Shown: positions 44,101-54,314 of the stretch, one piece after another
Layout of the letters: every line of letters starts with the position of its first letter
Position numbering within the stretch: position 1 is the first letter of the stretch
NCBI GenBank assembly: GCA_958450365.1
Contig: CAUEEP010000201.1
Span: 62,001 to 126,000 of the forward strand
From: Mesorhabditis belari
Taxonomy: Eukaryota; Nematoda; Chromadorea; Rhabditida; Rhabditidae
Direction: 5' to 3'
Length of the DNA stretch: 64,000 nt
The notes under the pieces: generated by a model
What the model was told of the DNA's origin: nothing
Seen by the model: only the letters and a program-made list of their open reading frames with translations
Database searches by the model: none
Position numbers and translations under genes: made by a program

Positions 44101-45900
44101 TGAGGCCATCAAGACGGCTAACACAATAGACTTGTAATAAAAACATCTCAGTCCTTTTTTGCCGTTGGCAATTGAAGCTTTTTTGTGTTTTTCTCAGCAC
44201 CTCGATTTTGACTATTTTAACTATCATTTTATGCAAAATAAAATTGCGCGTCGAATCATACCAAAATCAACTCAAAATATAATCAAAGGGGACTGACAGA
44301 TGTTTTCGTTAAAAGTCTAGTACCCAGTATCAAGCATTATTACTTGCTAGCATTCCCAATCTCGAATTTCCCAAAGTTCATTTTGTGTTCTTTGCTTTTC
44401 TTTTCTTTCCAAAAACCAACAACCATTAGCTCTATCCGGCTGCCAAATCAGCAGGTCATTGAGAAATCGGTTGTGTCACTATAGAAAGGCAAAGAGATGA
44501 GCGCTGTCAGGACATAAAGGATCCGGTTCTGGAATAATGGAAAAGAAAACCGCTAATCCATATTGGGAAAGGCTGGCGCTAATGCTATCAAATGGATTCC
44601 TAGGGAATGAGTGTATATTTTCAACTGTTCAGCTGGAGAGGTTTCAAAGTCTTTTAAAGTCTTTTAAAGACAAAGCCAAAGTCAAGTACAAACTTACAGA
44701 CATGTATTTGTTAAAGATTTGAAGCTGATTTTTATTTGGTACCCGATTTGCATCGTTTTTTGCTGACTTGAACTTCCTGCTCAAAAAAGTATTTGCTCAA
44801 GCTCGTGGAGTGAAAGTTATGATAACTCGGAGATCATTAAAAAATAGAGAAAGCCGTCTGAAAGAGTGACAAGAAAGCAAGTTCTAGTTCGTTTTTATGA
44901 CTTTTAGTCCATTTCATTTCCACATCAGATCCCTAATTGCTAAACACCTTGCCGTATTTGTGAGAAAGGAAAGAAAAACGAGAAGAAACCCTTGCTTTGA
45001 GTGGTTTTCTATGGCTGATTCATGATTTCTTTGGGAGAGACTAACGCATTCGAATCGATAAACAGTTTTTGTTTGATCTTGGCTTTGAATCGGGCTTTGA
45101 ACTTTCGGATCTCCACAGATTTACATACAGTCAAATGTCTCTAAAAACGACACCCCTCAAGACCGGGATCAGACTGACGTTATATGGAGGTGTCGTTATA
45201 GAGAACGCAATTTTATTTAGCATTAAATGATAGTCAAAATCGAAAGGTTGGTGTTGAGAAAAACACAGAAAAACCTTGAATTGCCAAGGGCAAAAAAGAA
45301 CCGACAGATGTTTTCGTTACAAGTTTATTGTGTTAGCCGTGTAATTCGTGTAATTAATTTCCATGTAAAGTTGTTGGCTAAAGGCCTAAACCCCGCCCAT
45401 TATGAGTTGGACTTAACCTTTTGCCTCATAACTTTGCATGGATATTATATTTTGAGTTGATTTTGGTATCACGCGCAATTTCATTCTGCATCGAATGATC
45501 GTCAAAGTAAAAGGGGTAGAGCTGAGAAAGAAACAAAAAAACCTTCAATTACCAACGGCAAAAAAGGACTGACAGATGTTTTCGTTAAAAGTCTAGTACC
45601 CAGTATCAAGCACTACTACTTGCCAGCATTCCAAATCTCAAATTTTCCACTCTTTCAGACGACTTTCTCTATTTTTTAATGATCTCCGAGTTATCAAAAT
45701 AGTCAAAATCAAAGGGGTAGAACTGAGAAAAACACAATGAAATGAACAAGAACGGAAAAAATGAAATTTTTCGCAAATTACGACGAGTACGAGCGTTTTA
45801 CAACGCTTTAAAGCGCCAACCCTGGATTCTCTCGGAAAAACGTCGCAAGTGAATTCACTATTAAAGAAAAAACGAATGTCAAAATCCAAACTTTGATTCG
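41118..45900. other. 4.8-kb gene-free, repeat-rich stretch
   Basis: No supported exon. A direct repeat pairs 41327-41460 with 43003-43110 (word CTAAAGAACATTGTGTACAA). A foldback spans 43255-43630 (arms with CCAAATATCACTTTAAAGAA and complement). A repeat at about 44117-44345 recurs at 45218-45620 (GACTGACAGATGTTTTCGTT, AGTCTAGTACCCAGTATCAA). A 55-bp segment at 44816-44870 is inverted at 45640-45697. The small TTGTGGAAAAGG-like open frames are not recognisable. Confidence 0.5.
45137..45207. repeat. Small pogo/Tigger-like palindrome
   Basis: TCTCTAAAAACGACACC and GGTGTCGTTATAGAGA face each other over about 40 bp, preceded by CAGTCAAATG. This is the terminal style of pogo/Tigger-mobilised short elements. 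Confidence 0.5.
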
Positions 45901-45924
45901 ATTCTTTAACCAACCTTTCCTCAT

Positions 45925-46420
45925 TCGTTGCATCTTCATGTGTGGTTTTCACCGTAACATAATTTGCATCATTTGAAAGAACATAAGAAAGCGGAAATAA
46001 TTTGCCAGATCTCTTCACTAAAGCTTTACTTGCATCAATGGATACACTTTGGCCACCAGTGGAATCCCTTTTAAATGACCCTTGTAAACAAACGCGTATG
46101 CTCCTGCTCCTAACTTCTCCTCGAAAATTTGCAGATCGTTTGAAGAGACTTCCCATTCGTCAATGATTCTTGAAACTTAAATTTTTTTTACAATCTTTTG
46201 ATTTATACCTATTCTGCTGTTTATTTTTCTTCGAGCCATAATCTCTCTCAAAACTAGTCGAATAGTCGTTGTTGGGTTTTCTCTGAAAGCTAGGCATTTC
46301 CAAATCTTTTCTTAGTTTACTTTTCCTCGAGCTTGAATCGTGAAACGCTCCGTCTCATCGTAAATCCTTTCTCGCAGTTGTTCTCCAACGTTTTTCGCCC
46401 AGTTGATGCAAAAAATTTTT
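45925..46420 (-). pseudogene. Tyrosine kinase N-lobe relic, KIN-15/16-like
   Basis: The minus strand codes a juxtamembrane segment (NNDYSTSFERDYGSKKNKQQ) about 46220-46300. It then codes DEWEVSSNDLQIFEEKLGAG and AYAFVYKGHLKG about 46060-46165, a kinase glycine-rich loop. In another frame follow NDANYVTVKTTHEDATNEER (about 45910-45975), the strand with the VAVK lysine and the start of helix C. TAG stops and a frame change separate the last two pieces. Beyond about 45900 only repeat DNA follows, so the catalytic lobe is missing. The layout (insert after the loop, then VK, then DA..E) recalls the nematode KIN-15/16 receptor kinase group. Inactive as it stands. Confidence 0.6.
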
Positions 46421-46476
46421 GCAAAACTACTGACTCTTTGATTTTATGCATAAGCTGATTTCATAAACGAAGTCAG

Positions 46477-46734
46477 TGGCAACTGAAAAAAATCTACTTT
46501 TATGTTTAATCACCCTTCTAATGGCTTCACAATGTAAAGCTTATCACCTCTTGATCTTATTGGATTTCAAACTTAAAAACTCCAGCTCTGAATCTCACCC
46601 TCCAAAACCCGGACACCGTCTGCAATACCGTCTGCAACACGTGCACATGCAAACGATCGTCACAAAAAGAAAAAGAAACCAAGAGAAATCAACACAATCC
46701 AAACAGCACCCATTTCTTTAGGTTTCGGAAGTGA
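46477..46734 (+). CDS. Candidate small secreted Cys-rich peptide, start uncertain
   Basis: 46477-46533 codes a hydrophobic run (LLLCLITLLMASQ). A 52-nt intron (GTAAAG...CCAG, 46534-46585) would join it in phase to LNLTLQNPDTVCNTVCNTC, then TCKRSSQ and a basic tail ending at TGA 46734. That looks like a signal peptide plus a four-Cys cluster. However, the frame has no ATG before the hydrophobic run; the first in-frame ATG lies inside it and the apparent start is GTG. An upstream exon or a lost start would be needed. Low confidence. Confidence 0.3.
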
Positions 46735-46918
46735 TGGAAGAGTGCTACCTAAACAAATTCCAATCTTTGAAAATAAACTGCTAGACCTACTTGGAGTGAT
46801 TAAAAGATTCAGAGATTCGGTTAGAAGGGCTTACCAAGACCCAACCTAAGTCTAGATTTGCTATTGTGACAATCTGAACTGAATGACGGTCGTGGTGGAT
46901 TCGGCGGTTGAGGAGTTA

Positions 46919-48191
46919 TTAGGTTGTTAACTCAAAAAGGGCGCTTTTTGCGTATGACTGTTTTAAAACTATAACAATTTATTTCAACAACATATAATTA
47001 AACAATGTAATCTCCGCGTTTGGTTTTGACATTCATCCATCTTTTTGGGAAGTTTCTTAAGTCCTTTCTCGAAAAAATCGGCATTTTTTGAAACCAAAAA
47101 GTCGTCGATAGCGTCCCGTACCTCAGGTTCGGTCTTGAAACTTTTTCCCCGTAAAAAGTTTTTCAATGAGAGAAAAAGATGAAAATCCGACGGTGCAACG
47201 TCTGGGCTGTAAGGGGGATGATCCAAACGATTCCATCCCAGAGTATTTTGCACAAACTGAGTCAATTTTGTGGCACGATGTGGGCGAGCATTGTCTTCGA
47301 GGAGATTGACTGGACCAATCCATTGTCCATTTGCGCGCATAGTCACCAATCCATTTTCAACTCTTTGCATATGACGAATATAAACGTCAGCGGTAAATGT
47401 TTGACCGATTGGGAGTTGCTGCCAAAACAATGGTCCTCGCGAACACCAGTACATACATAACATCTGTTTCTTCCAATGAACATCGCGTTTTGGGACCGCA
47501 GCTCCAGTTTGCCCAGGTTTCAACCATTGTTTTCGAACGACTCTTCCATCATAAAAGACCCAGCTTTGATCGTGTGTTACTATTGTATCCAATGGAAGCC
47601 GTCCATGACGATATTTGCTCAAGAGGCGGCCGCACAGAAGAGCTCGTTTGGCTTTGATTGCTGGAGTCAGTCGGTGAGGAATTTGTTGTTGCTTTCTCCA
47701 CTTGCGCCCGGTTTTTTTCAAATATTTCCACATGGTTACGTGCGAAAAAAGACCCGCATCAAGTTGTCGTGCCGTACCTTCAGGATTTTGCCGTAGTCGC
47801 TGCCAAAGAATACGAATCTTGTTGTGGCCTTCGCTTCCACTCTTCCTCTTCATGTTTGTTCGGCCATTCCGAAACTTTTGAAACCATTTTTGGGCTGTGC
47901 GAGTAGTCACAACTTTGAATCCATAAAAATCGTTGATTTTCCGAGCTGATTCGGGGCAGATTTGTGTTGTTGATAGCGATGGTGCAAATCCTTGTGCCAT
48001 ACTTCCGGGGTGGGTCGATTTGTTGTTGGCATTGCTCCCGAGAATGGAAAACTAAACCAAAATATTTGATTAAAAATTGTAAAAAGTTATTAGAAAAACA
48101 AGAAAAACAAAGCAAATCTTGAATGCGATCTTTGTAATTATTCCAAAAACCTTCATGCACAAAAAGCGCCCTTTTTGGGTTAACAACCTAA
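46919..48191 (-). mobile_element. Mariner transposon with target duplications
   Basis: Inverted ends TTAGGTTGTTAACTCAAAAA (46919) and, on the other strand, TTAGGTTGTTAACCCAAAAA ending at 48191, about 32 bp with one mismatch, continuing GGGCGCTTTTTG. TA flanks both ends (46917-46918, 48192-48193). At 1273 bp this is the normal mariner size, and it holds one long transposase frame. The well-preserved ends suggest recent insertion. Confidence 0.9.
46984..48000 (-). CDS. Mariner transposase
   Basis: A 338-residue frame from ATG at 48000. Near residues 20-50 is the end of helix-turn-helix 1 and TAQKWFQKFRNGR, the mariner linker. The catalytic core has THDQSW (first Asp), LLEDNARPH (second Asp) and PYSPDVAPSDFH (third Asp). 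Between the second and third Asp I count 35 residues; classical mariners have 34. The sequence upstream of the ATG runs in frame only about 17 codons to a TAG, and the usual first helices are missing or in another frame, so the start may be truncated or spliced. Otherwise no stop or frameshift. It lies between kinase and receptor remains, alone in its transposon. Confidence 0.85.
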   Translation of the reverse strand: MAQGFAPSLSTTQICPESARKINDFYGFKVVTTRTAQKWFQKFRNGRTNMKRKSGSEGHNKIRILWQRLRQNPEGTARQLDAGLFSHVTMWKYLKKTGRKWRKQQQIPHRLTPAIKAKRALLCGRLLSKYRHGRLPLDTIVTHDQSWVFYDGRVVRKQWLKPGQTGAAVPKRDVHWKKQMLCMYWCSRGPLFWQQLPIGQTFTADVYIRHMQRVENGLVTMRANGQWIGPVNLLEDNARPHRATKLTQFVQNTLGWNRLDHPPYSPDVAPSDFHLFLSLKNFLRGKSFKTEPEVRDAIDDFLVSKNADFFEKGLKKLPKKMDECQNQTRRLHCLIICC

Positions 48192-48577
48192 TACATTCTC
48201 ATAGCCAACCAGAAAATTAGTCGTTGAATCAACGGATTTTTGAATCTCAATCTGTTGCCGTGAAGCCACAATGAAAAAGAAGATCAATAGAAACATCTCT
48301 TCAAATGAATGTTCTCTCGCTTCAACAATAAGTCGATTACCAGAGAAAGCTCTTGACCAAGCATAATCCGTGAGTTGAAAATAGGTTGATTCACGGCTCA
48401 TATCACTTCATACTCGACTTTTCGAACCACCCTTTCAAACAATGACAAACTTGATCAACAAAGGATATAGCTTTTAAGGATCCTGAAAAATAATCCGCTT
48501 GAACATGAAGTTTAAATTAAGATTTTATAGAGATCGAACTGTTAGCTATCAGATAAAGCACAAAAAATTTTATATTT

Positions 48578-51529
48578 TTATTTTTCAACAGGTCGAATGA
48601 CATAAAGCTTTCGTTGTTGTACTTTCAACGCATTGGAATCTCCAATTCGTGATATGAATCGTTTTTTGAGACGCTGAAAACGAAACAATCTAATCATATC
48701 TCATCAATCTCATTCTTTTTCTATTCACTTACCTGATAAAGTTTAACGAAAAGATCTCGATAGTATTTTGTCACAAAAAGAACGATGAGACAATTGCCGG
48801 AAGAATGCAAAGTGGCTATCATTAGTGCATTGGATAAAATTTTTTCTGAAAAGGAAACCGTATAAATAGAAGTTTTAAATACTTACTTGTTTGCTTATCT
48901 TGAACAAGTGTTGATAAAACTAATGTAATCCAAGGTAGAAAAGATATTGTCACCAAAAAGATCATCTGGATATTTTTAATGACACTTTTTTTACAATTAG
49001 TTTAAGTGATTGAAGGTTTTAACTAGGGAATTTTGTCAGGTCAATCTCGAGTTTTCCCATGAGCCTTGGCCCATCCGATAGAGTTTTCATCGGGGATTCT
49101 GAATCTGAAAACTCGAACTTGACTTGACAACCTAGTAAGATTATCGAATAGATCTGTGAACACAAAATCAGTCGGAATAACCTTTTTGAAACCTAGAGAC
49201 AAAGGTCCTAGATAAAATTTTCAAGAACGAATCAATGGTGAAAAATTCTATCGAATACAAATTAAATCAACTTCATCGCCTCAGTCCCGACAGCCCGACT
49301 TCGCTGCAGGGATCGAAAAACTGGCTGCTCGTTGGCAAAAGAGTATTGATTCTAGCGGTTCTTATTTTGATTAATTTGATTTTTTTAAATAAAAATTTTT
49401 TCAATTGGAAATCATTAAGAAAAATGCAGTTATTTTCCGGAGTACCTAATAAATATCATCCGAGAATCCACTCATGTACCTGAACTAACGAAACTCGTAA
49501 TAATTGTTGATGCATCGTTTGTATTTTGATACCCAGAGGAGGCCCGAGATGAGGAAGTTTGTATAAAAGAGTTACAATAACAATGACCCAACTAAAAGCT
49601 TAACTTTGAGACGATTTAAGTTACTCCAGTATTACTTAACAAATAAGTTGAACGTATTTTTAGTTTAAAGTATGAGCTCGACACGGACTTTAATTTATTT
49701 AAAAGATCAACCTCATCGCAAAGACCAGGACAAATCCGCTCAATGCAAGTGACAGCGGAAAATTTGAATCGTTTATGAGAACAGAGAAATCAATTGAAGA
49801 TTTGATCTAAGAATTGTTTAATTGTATTTTTCTTCTAAAATTTTTAATGGAAATAAAGTTACCCTATTATTTTCGTATATTTGATAAGGAATCACCAAAT
49901 AATCAAAGTAAAAGACGATTGTGATCACCAGAAGAAATACGCTCGTGTAAAAAAGCTAACAAAATTAACATTTTTCAGATTTGATTTCTTTTCATACAGA
50001 AAATATTCGTCGAACGCGAATTTTCCATTCTGGAGACGATATAGCGAGACATCGAAGAAAAAAGTTACACGAATGTAAAAGAAGATGAAAAATAGAGAGA
50101 AAAAAATAAATGTGCTAGAATTTGCAGTTAATAAGAAACGATAACCATCTCATCTTACACCAAATATGAGAATCTCCGTTTGACTGAAATTTATTGAACT
50201 TGCTGAAATGATGGTGAAAAATGGGATAAAGACGGGGCGAGTGAAGGAGAAAGTAATCGTCATTGATAGGGAACATAGCTAAAATGAGATGTTAAAAGGG
50301 GTAACAGTCGAGGCTGATTCCAAGTGAGAAATTTTTATCGCCGATAACTATTATTTTGTTTTGTATTTGATGCTTTTTATACCAAAACTAGCAGAAACAA
50401 ATCCGCTGATTGATTTCCTGCCAGATTCGGCAACATTTTGTTGATGAACATCTCCTGCTGCGGCAGACAGGTTTGAACGAGCCAACTGGCAAGCCACTCC
50501 CCTCGCAGAAAATTAGAATCATTTCTTTTTTGGACTTTTCTTTCAAGATGAGCGAGCAATGATGAAGCTATTGAAGATGATAAACTGACGTACGTCATTG
50601 TTGAGTTAGCACAATTGGAAATTTTCCTGCAACATTGCTATATTTGCGGGAAAATTCAAGGAGCCCGAAGTAAAGGAAAGTCGAGAACAATCAATTGGGC
50701 AAGAAATGGAATTTGCCGTAACGGCCGTAACTCGATGTTCATGTCAAAATGGTAAAAGGATTTGATGGTCGACACAGAAGTTTGTAGAAGGTACAGAAAC
50801 TTGGTTGGCCAACCTTGCAATCACAGCAGCCGCGCAAGTCACACAAATTGGCCACCCTAATTTGGCCTCTTTCTTTTATGTTTTGAAAATGTCCTTTCGA
50901 AAATCGAACGGACATTTTCTTCGTTTTTCAAAACATCATGTATGGCCTGTATCTATCAGATAACAGGAGTTTTTAATTTAGACCGGAAATCCTGGATACA
51001 AACCACCAAAATAGACTTAAAATGTGATAGATTCTCATTGGAAGCTTGGCAAAGTGTTATTATCAATGCCCAATAAAATATTTAAGCTGTTCACCCAATT
51101 GGAACCAACAACCCTTTCTCCAGCGCCAGATTGACAGTCTTAGGCCACTCGACCATGCGTATAAAGGAGCTTTAGTAATGCCACTTTTTACAAAAAACGG
51201 CCCCACTAACCCTCAGAACTAATTTGATGTTTCAAAATTAGATAAAATTTTCAGCCAAATCGGTCCAGGTTTCTAAAATCGCATAACAGACAGACAGACA
51301 GATATAGTCCTCTCTCTTATAATAAGTAACGATCAAAACGATCATTTAGCTTAGAATCAACACAAAATTATCATTTACTTACAATGATCGCAATTTGAAG
51401 CATTCTGAACGTTTTAATATGATCTGGAGCTTTCACACAACTGAATATACCAATAGTGAGTGAGCAAATAAGGCCATCGATTGGAAGTGGAATTAAATAA
51501 AGAGTCTCGAGAATTGAATATTCTGACAT
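48578..51529 (-). CDS. Seven-pass chemoreceptor, SRH/STR-like
   Basis: Minus-strand exons that I can place in phase: 51383-51529 (ATG; ETLYLIPLPIDGLICSLTIG, TM1, then PDHIKTFRMLQ), 50161-50278 (TM, RPVFIPFFTIISASS), 49998-50029, 49863-49955 (LLVITIVFYF, TM), 49712-49806 (LALSGFVLVFAM, TM), 49533-49591 (WVIVIVTLLY, TM), one ending at 49445 with a basic loop whose 3' limit is unclear, 48887-48965 (MIFLVTISFLPWITLVL, TM6), 48733-48845 (TM7, LHSSGNCLIVLFV then KYYRDLF) and 48578-48673 (basic tail, TAA). Hydrophobic segments, a positively charged loop before TM6 and YRD after TM7 fit nematode serpentine chemoreceptors. The exact subfamily is uncertain, and one junction is unresolved, so it may be functional or slightly damaged. 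Confidence 0.7.
50377..50660 (-). other. Unassigned open segment in the receptor's first intron
   Basis: A 73-codon minus-strand open frame (SLLAHLERKVQKRND...ADLFLLVLV) without recognisable family or clear splice sites. The rest of the intron to 51380 holds a hairpin at about 50880-50940 and a CAGACAGACAGAC tail near 51290-51305, typical of transposon 3' ends. Confidence 0.25.
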
Positions 51530-52226
51530 TTGAGTCTAATGGTGGGAAAAGACAGCCAAATCTGTTAGTGAACTCAAAAAGTAGAGTGGGCGAATTGGAA
51601 AAAAAAATGGAAACAGGTGTTTTTTGAGAGTCAGGAGACAGCTGTAAACTTTAAGAAATAGTTTCCAGCCTGTAATGAATATCTATTAAACCATACTGTT
51701 TATAATACCCTAATTTTAGGATACGATCACCTATCATGATCCTGGTTACATCACTTATTGTTGTCAAGGTGAGTTTTGTAACTTCAAAAGTTTCCATTAC
51801 TTTTTCTTTATCTTTTCGTTTTTATTTCTGCTTAATTTTTTAAAATTGGTTTATTATAAATAAGTATTATTTTATTTTTAAGTCAGATCAATTTTTCAAA
51901 GATGCGTATTGATGCCTGATGGGATATAGCGGTACAGACCAATTTTTCGCATCTACAGCATATTGTAGTAATAAAAAATGACCTACCCCATTCGTTAGAG
52001 CTAAATCTGTAATTAGTTTTTGATAAATCGTTGGATAAAACTGAATTCGAAGTCTTTATTCATAACTTTTTTCAATATATAATTAAATGCAAGCACCAAG
52101 ATTGTTGAAAGATTTCTGATCATTTAAACAGTTTCGATCTTTACTTCTGTTTCTCGGGTCGGCTCAGAGCGATAATAGTTCTTACTAAATTTTTACAAAT
52201 TCTTTGATGCTTATTTACCAAATTAC

Positions 52227-53203
52227 CTGGAATGTAAATACCCGTAACATTCAGAATTATCTTCCATCTCTTTATAGAGACTTTGCCGAATTTTTTAAAA
52301 CTCCGGCCGATCGTTTGGCTCTTCTTTCCAACAATCACCAATAATCGAGCTTCTAAACGTTTGATATTCACAAATTTCTAACTAGATTACAAGAGAGATG
52401 GAGCCGCTTCCGGGATTTCCAAAAGTTTCCCTGTTTTCAAATGTGGAAGCACTTCCTCTTGGTTTATTGAATGGAACGGAGTCTTGCCGAATGAGTACAT
52501 TTCATAAAGAAGAACGCCGAAAGACCAGCTGGAAGTTGGGATTAGTTAGAAGTTATTTAAAAAAAGATTAATGATTTGTGATCTTATGTTTTTTTGGTGA
52601 ATTTCTAAAGTGTTGACTCGATTGAGGATGTTTGTTGGGAAAAATGGAACTCATTGGGAATATTAAAACTATTTTTGGGTAAACTGTGACTCACTGGGAA
52701 TGCTCGAGACTAATCGTGAGTTTTTGAATAGCAGTTAGAATATTCGATTAGCGCAGGGATCATGGCCTTCTCAGGAACAGAGAGGATCAATAAAAAAATC
52801 AATAGAAACGTAAACAATAAACGCTTCTAGTTGACTTCAAATCTTCAAATCTACAATAAAAAAAGCTGAGGGTACATTTGACTTTTTGGCTCCAGGATTA
52901 GCATTTGTTTGAGTGAAATTTGCAAATAAACTTTGCAATTAAATGCAAAGTTTATTGAGCTTGATTTACATTTAAAAACAGAAATGACTTAAAAGTCTAA
53001 ATAAATTAGGAAATTTCCAAACTCTTTTTCTTCCTTTTACAATGCAATCATGGGAAACATTGATAAAAGTAGTCTGAAACGAATTTTGAATTCATTTAAA
53101 GTTATGAAATTAATAAATCCTTAAGCAAAAAATCACTAACATATCGCTTTTTGTAGAAAACTGAGCGAATTCAATCGATTCCGGAGCCATCCATTTTATC
53201 TGC
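52227..53203 (-). pseudogene. Tyrosine kinase C-lobe fragment with internal stop
   Basis: Three minus-strand exons in phase: 53141-53203 (QIKWMAPESIEFAQFSTKSD), 52391-52528 (IWSFGVLLYEMYSFGKTPF, through KTGKLLEIPEAAP) and 52227-52352 (IIGDCWKEEPNDRPEF, stop, KIRQSLYKEMEDNSECYGYL). This is subdomains VIII to XI of a protein tyrosine kinase; CW..EP..RP and a Tyr-rich tail match the KIN-15/16 group. A TAA interrupts the conserved RPEF-KI segment, and no catalytic-loop HRD exon is found upstream. At 53199-53221 and 53456-53476 nearly the same sequence (CTGCCTGG..GCAATGGTTAAA) is repeated, bracketing a 235-bp insertion just 5' of the first exon. Confidence 0.7.
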
Positions 53204-53604
53204 CTGGAAAGCAATGGTTAAACCCATGCCTGCATCATCTGGGCATATCTTCTGAGCTGGCTTGACCTGATTTCCAGAGCCCGTATGCTACGCTCCGGGA
53301 AAGTTTCCGACGGAAACTCTGCCGGAAAACTTTCCCCCCGCAGGAAATTCCCAAAAAAGCGTAGTAGCTGCCGGAAACTTTCCACCAGAAATGAGGAGAT
53401 CACGAGGAGATCAGATTATTCAAAAATACTTTTGAATTCCCTTGAAAGTCTGAGATCTGCCTGGAGCAATGGTTAAAAATGAGCTTATTTTAAACGATGT
53501 TTTTCGAAAACGAAAAACTGTTCGTAGATTTGAAATATCTAAACGAAAAAACTCTTAACTCTTTTGGTTCTTGAGAAAATGATGCTTTTGTAGAGCACAA
53601 CACT

Positions 53605-53790
53605 ACAGGGTGTCTCAAAAATACCCGAACCAACCTCCGTTTGCCGCGCTTTGCTGTTAATGATCTAGATATTTTGAAGCAGAAAGTGCTGCCTCGGGCA
53701 CAAAAGCACTTCAAAAACAAAAAAAAATTTGGTGCTTACAGCAGGTTGCAGCGACTGCCCACAAAGCCTTTTCCAGTGAAACAGTATTCT
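53605..53790 (+). pseudogene. Tc1/mariner transposase scrap
   Basis: CAGGGTGTCTCAAAAATACC looks like a terminal repeat. It is followed by LDILKQKVLPRAQKHFKNK, equivalent to the YLDILRQDVLPWAQSHFG of the 9497-10780 element, and then by a frameshifted LQRLPTKP in place of QQDGAPAHKP. Same family, strongly deleted. Confidence 0.6.
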
Positions 53791-54314
53791 TGCAAGTATA
53801 AAATCCCCTTGGCCGTACTAATGACGATTATTTTTGGTGTAAACTCAAGTTCTGAATAAACGTTTGTTAATTGTTTTGCAGCAAGTTCTCGGTAACTTTG
53901 TACTAGTTTTTAAAAGAAGATTTAGGGCTATCGAATGGCTTTAATAGTTTAGTTTAGTTTTTAAATTTTCACTAACTTTCAATGGTTTAGATCTTTCAAT
54001 CAAAAGTAAAGTCTTTCATTTATCTACTAGTCAAAAAATTTCGGTTTTCCGGATTCGAACTGATTTTTTCACAAAGCCATTAAAAGCTTTACTCATAAAC
54101 ACGTAGTGAAAAGTGGGGAAGAGGAAACAGGGTGTGTTTCGGCAGCCCTTCTGTGATTGCAAAAACCGTAAAAGGTGTCGTGAAATTTCGCCCAAAAAGC
54201 CCCACTGAAAGACGTTTTATGTTCAATTTATAGAATGATAAGCAAAGAGAAGTCATCGTTTTGTTGACCGAAAAATTCCTGTCTTCTACCGTCTTTTTCG
54301 GAATCGAAAAAGCT

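Noticed and set aside
47179..47906. Plus-strand open frames of 60-106 codons
   Set aside because: Shadows of the mariner transposase on the minus strand.
49235..49483. 82-codon plus-strand frame with a hydrophobic segment
   Set aside because: It lies antisense within the chemoreceptor gene, overlaps a likely basic-loop exon on the minus strand and has no family.
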